Below, one piece after another: positions 12,844 to 13,980 of a stretch of DNA of 13,980 nt. Source of the DNA: Coprothermobacter sp. (GTDB taxonomy: Bacteria > Coprothermobacterota > Coprothermobacteria > Coprothermobacterales > Coprothermobacteraceae). The notes under the pieces were generated by a model. That model saw nothing but the letters and a program-made list of their open reading frames with translations. It did not search any database and was not told the origin of the DNA. Every line of letters starts with the position of its first letter. Position 1 is the stretch's first letter. The position numbers and the translations under genes were made by a program. The DNA is taken from NCBI GenBank assembly GCA_003476705.1, contig DMVM01000010.1, forward strand, positions 1 through 13,980. The letters run 5' to 3'.

Positions 12844-12875
12844 GACAAGGGAGACCATATTAGGTCTCCCTTGTC
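12844..12875. terminator. Perfect 13-base-pair hairpin between the TldE-like and AOR genes
   Basis: GACAAGGGAGACC (12844-12856) pairs fully with GGTCTCCCTTGTC (12863-12875) around a 6-base loop. It lies 24 bases past the stop of the TldE-like gene, where a terminator is expected. No T run follows on either strand, so it may act as a processing or mRNA-stabilising element, or as a protein-binding palindrome. Confidence 0.55.
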
Positions 12876-12898
12876 GTGAATAATGTTACGGTTACTCG

Positions 12899-13980
12899 TT
12901 ACATAAAGTTAAATTTTTCAATTTTCAGAGCTGGTGCTGTGAACGATCCAAACTCTTCTCCAACCATCATGAGCTCGGAACTGATATCTGTGGTATTTTG
13001 AAGCGCCTCTACGAAGCTTTGCAAGAATCTTGTATTGTTAAGTGCTTTTGTAACCTTCCCATTCTCGATGAGGAAGGTGCCATTTCTCGTTATACCCGTA
13101 GCAAGAACAGTCAAAGGATCTAAATAGCTTCTCACGTAGTTGAGCATGGTGACGATTATGCCATGTTCTGTTTCCGCTATGAGCTGGTCCATGGGTTTTT
13201 GTCCCGGGAGCATAATCACGTTAAGTGATATGGGTGAGTAACTCATAGCTTCAGGTGGCAGAGCATGACCCGTATTGGGATGGTTCAGTATTTTCGCAAA
13301 GCGGCTGTCAAAGACAACATCTTTGGCTTCTCCGCCTTCTATGAACTGGACAGGCTTCTTAAGGTATCCCTCAAAGTCCATAGGCATGCGGAGCGCTGTG
13401 AGATCATCTAAGCCCCAGTCATAAATGGTCATAAACTTGGGGAATAACTGTTCACCACGATGCTGCCAGATGTAACTGTGGCCCTGATAAGCTGCCCTGG
13501 CATTAAAGCTGAAGCTGGCCATCTCACCAAGCAGCGTCCCAACAGCGAGAGGCTCTAAGATGACCGTGTATTTGCCAGGTTCCAATGGCTCGGGATGCTG
13601 GCTATCTAAACATTTCTGCAAGGCTTTTTCAGCAAGCTGCTCCCAGATAAAGTTACCTGGATTGTTGAACTGACCAATTTGATAACCGCTCCCCTGCCCC
13701 TTCATGTACATGGCTTTTACTAACCCCACACTGCCTTCCCACTGCAGGTGTGTTCCAGCGCTGTTTCTTATGATGACTTTTTCTCTTGTGGCATTCAGCA
13801 CACCAAAAGCGTCAGCCTGTGCTTTCTCGCCTCTTTCTATCATGTTTGCTACTATGCGTGCCCTTTCGTCGTGAGCTTCTATCAAATCCTCCACAAACCG
13901 CGATTTCATATCAAACTGCTGCTCACCTGTCTCAGCAAGCTCTAGTGTACTTTCTCCGGAAGAAAGCTCAGCGTTTTGGA
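12899..13980 (-). CDS. TldD/PmbA-family protein, TldE-like (N-terminus outside window)
   Basis: The frame is open to the right edge, so the protein continues beyond the 360 codons seen; the ATG at 13909 is internal. The family C-terminal domain is clear: LEPGKYTVILEPLAVGTLLGE, then MDFEGYLKKPVQFIEGG, DSRFAKILNHPNTGHA, SLNVIMLPGQ and GTFLIENGKVTKALNNTRF. TldD carries a metal-binding HExxxH in the segment that here reads LLGEMASFSFNAR, so no zinc site exists and this is the TldE/PmbA-like, non-metal partner type. TldD-TldE pairs process peptides such as modified bacteriocin precursors and help clear unfolded peptides. A TldD partner, if any, would be upstream (outside the window). The stop at 12899 is followed by a strong hairpin that separates it from the AOR gene. 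Confidence 0.85.
   Translation of the reverse strand, partial: QNAELSSGESTLELAETGEQQFDMKSRFVEDLIEAHDERARIVANMIERGEKAQADAFGVLNATREKVIIRNSAGTHLQWEGSVGLVKAMYMKGQGSGYQIGQFNNPGNFIWEQLAEKALQKCLDSQHPEPLEPGKYTVILEPLAVGTLLGEMASFSFNARAAYQGHSYIWQHRGEQLFPKFMTIYDWGLDDLTALRMPMDFEGYLKKPVQFIEGGEAKDVVFDSRFAKILNHPNTGHALPPEAMSYSPISLNVIMLPGQKPMDQLIAETEHGIIVTMLNYVRSYLDPLTVLATGITRNGTFLIENGKVTKALNNTRFLQSFVEALQNTTDISSELMMVGEEFGSFTAPALKIEKFNFM

Overview
This window looks like chromosomal DNA of an anaerobic, probably thermophilic bacterium. The reasons are a tungsten-type aldehyde ferredoxin oxidoreductase with its own sulfur-carrier gene, an archaeal-type Prx6 peroxiredoxin with two C-terminal cysteines, strong AGGAGG-type ribosome binding sites with frequent TTG/GTG starts, and an IS200/IS605 remnant. 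I lean towards Coprothermobacter or a relative (Coprothermobacterota/Bacillota/Thermotogota-like). That is inference; no rRNA gene is present to settle it.

Layout, left to right. (1) 1-1137: the end of trpB, then trpA. The TrpA protein has lost the catalytic glutamate and most phosphate-binding residues. (2) 1244-1867: a cytosolic DsbA/FrnE-type CxxC protein with its own promoter. (3) 2034-2976, minus strand: a stand-alone AccD-type zinc ribbon that lacks the carboxyltransferase domain, and a small unknown protein with a possible bacterial PH-like fold. (4) 3275-4096: an aldo/keto reductase ending at a textbook terminator. (5) 4315-5750: a cysE-cysK operon with a 4-base overlap. A short Cys-rich out-of-frame ORF sits on the cysE ribosome binding site. 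(6) 5751-6716: a possible small RNA with a terminator, then the peroxiredoxin gene behind an unusually palindrome-rich promoter. Near-identical terminator repeats lie on both sides of the peroxiredoxin gene. (7) 6797-8782: a UvrD/PcrA-type helicase. (8) 8783-9201: a non-coding stretch holding a perfect parS (ParB-binding) site and the decayed right end of an IS605-type element that could still encode an omega-RNA-like transcript. (9) 9202-10530: glutamine synthetase of the GSI-alpha type, convergent with the minus-strand genes that follow. (10) 10606-13980, minus strand: a TldE/PmbA-like protein (cut by the window end), the aldehyde ferredoxin oxidoreductase, and a MoaD/ThiS-like sulfur carrier.

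Functional themes are amino acid and nitrogen assimilation (Trp, Cys, Gln), thiol and peroxide handling (CxxC protein, peroxiredoxin, cysteine synthesis), aldehyde metabolism (AKR, AOR), and DNA maintenance (helicase, parS). The observations most worth checking are the degenerate TrpA, the parS site next to an IS605/omega-RNA-like remnant, the Cys-rich ORF overlapping cysE, and the dense operator-like palindromes before the peroxiredoxin gene.
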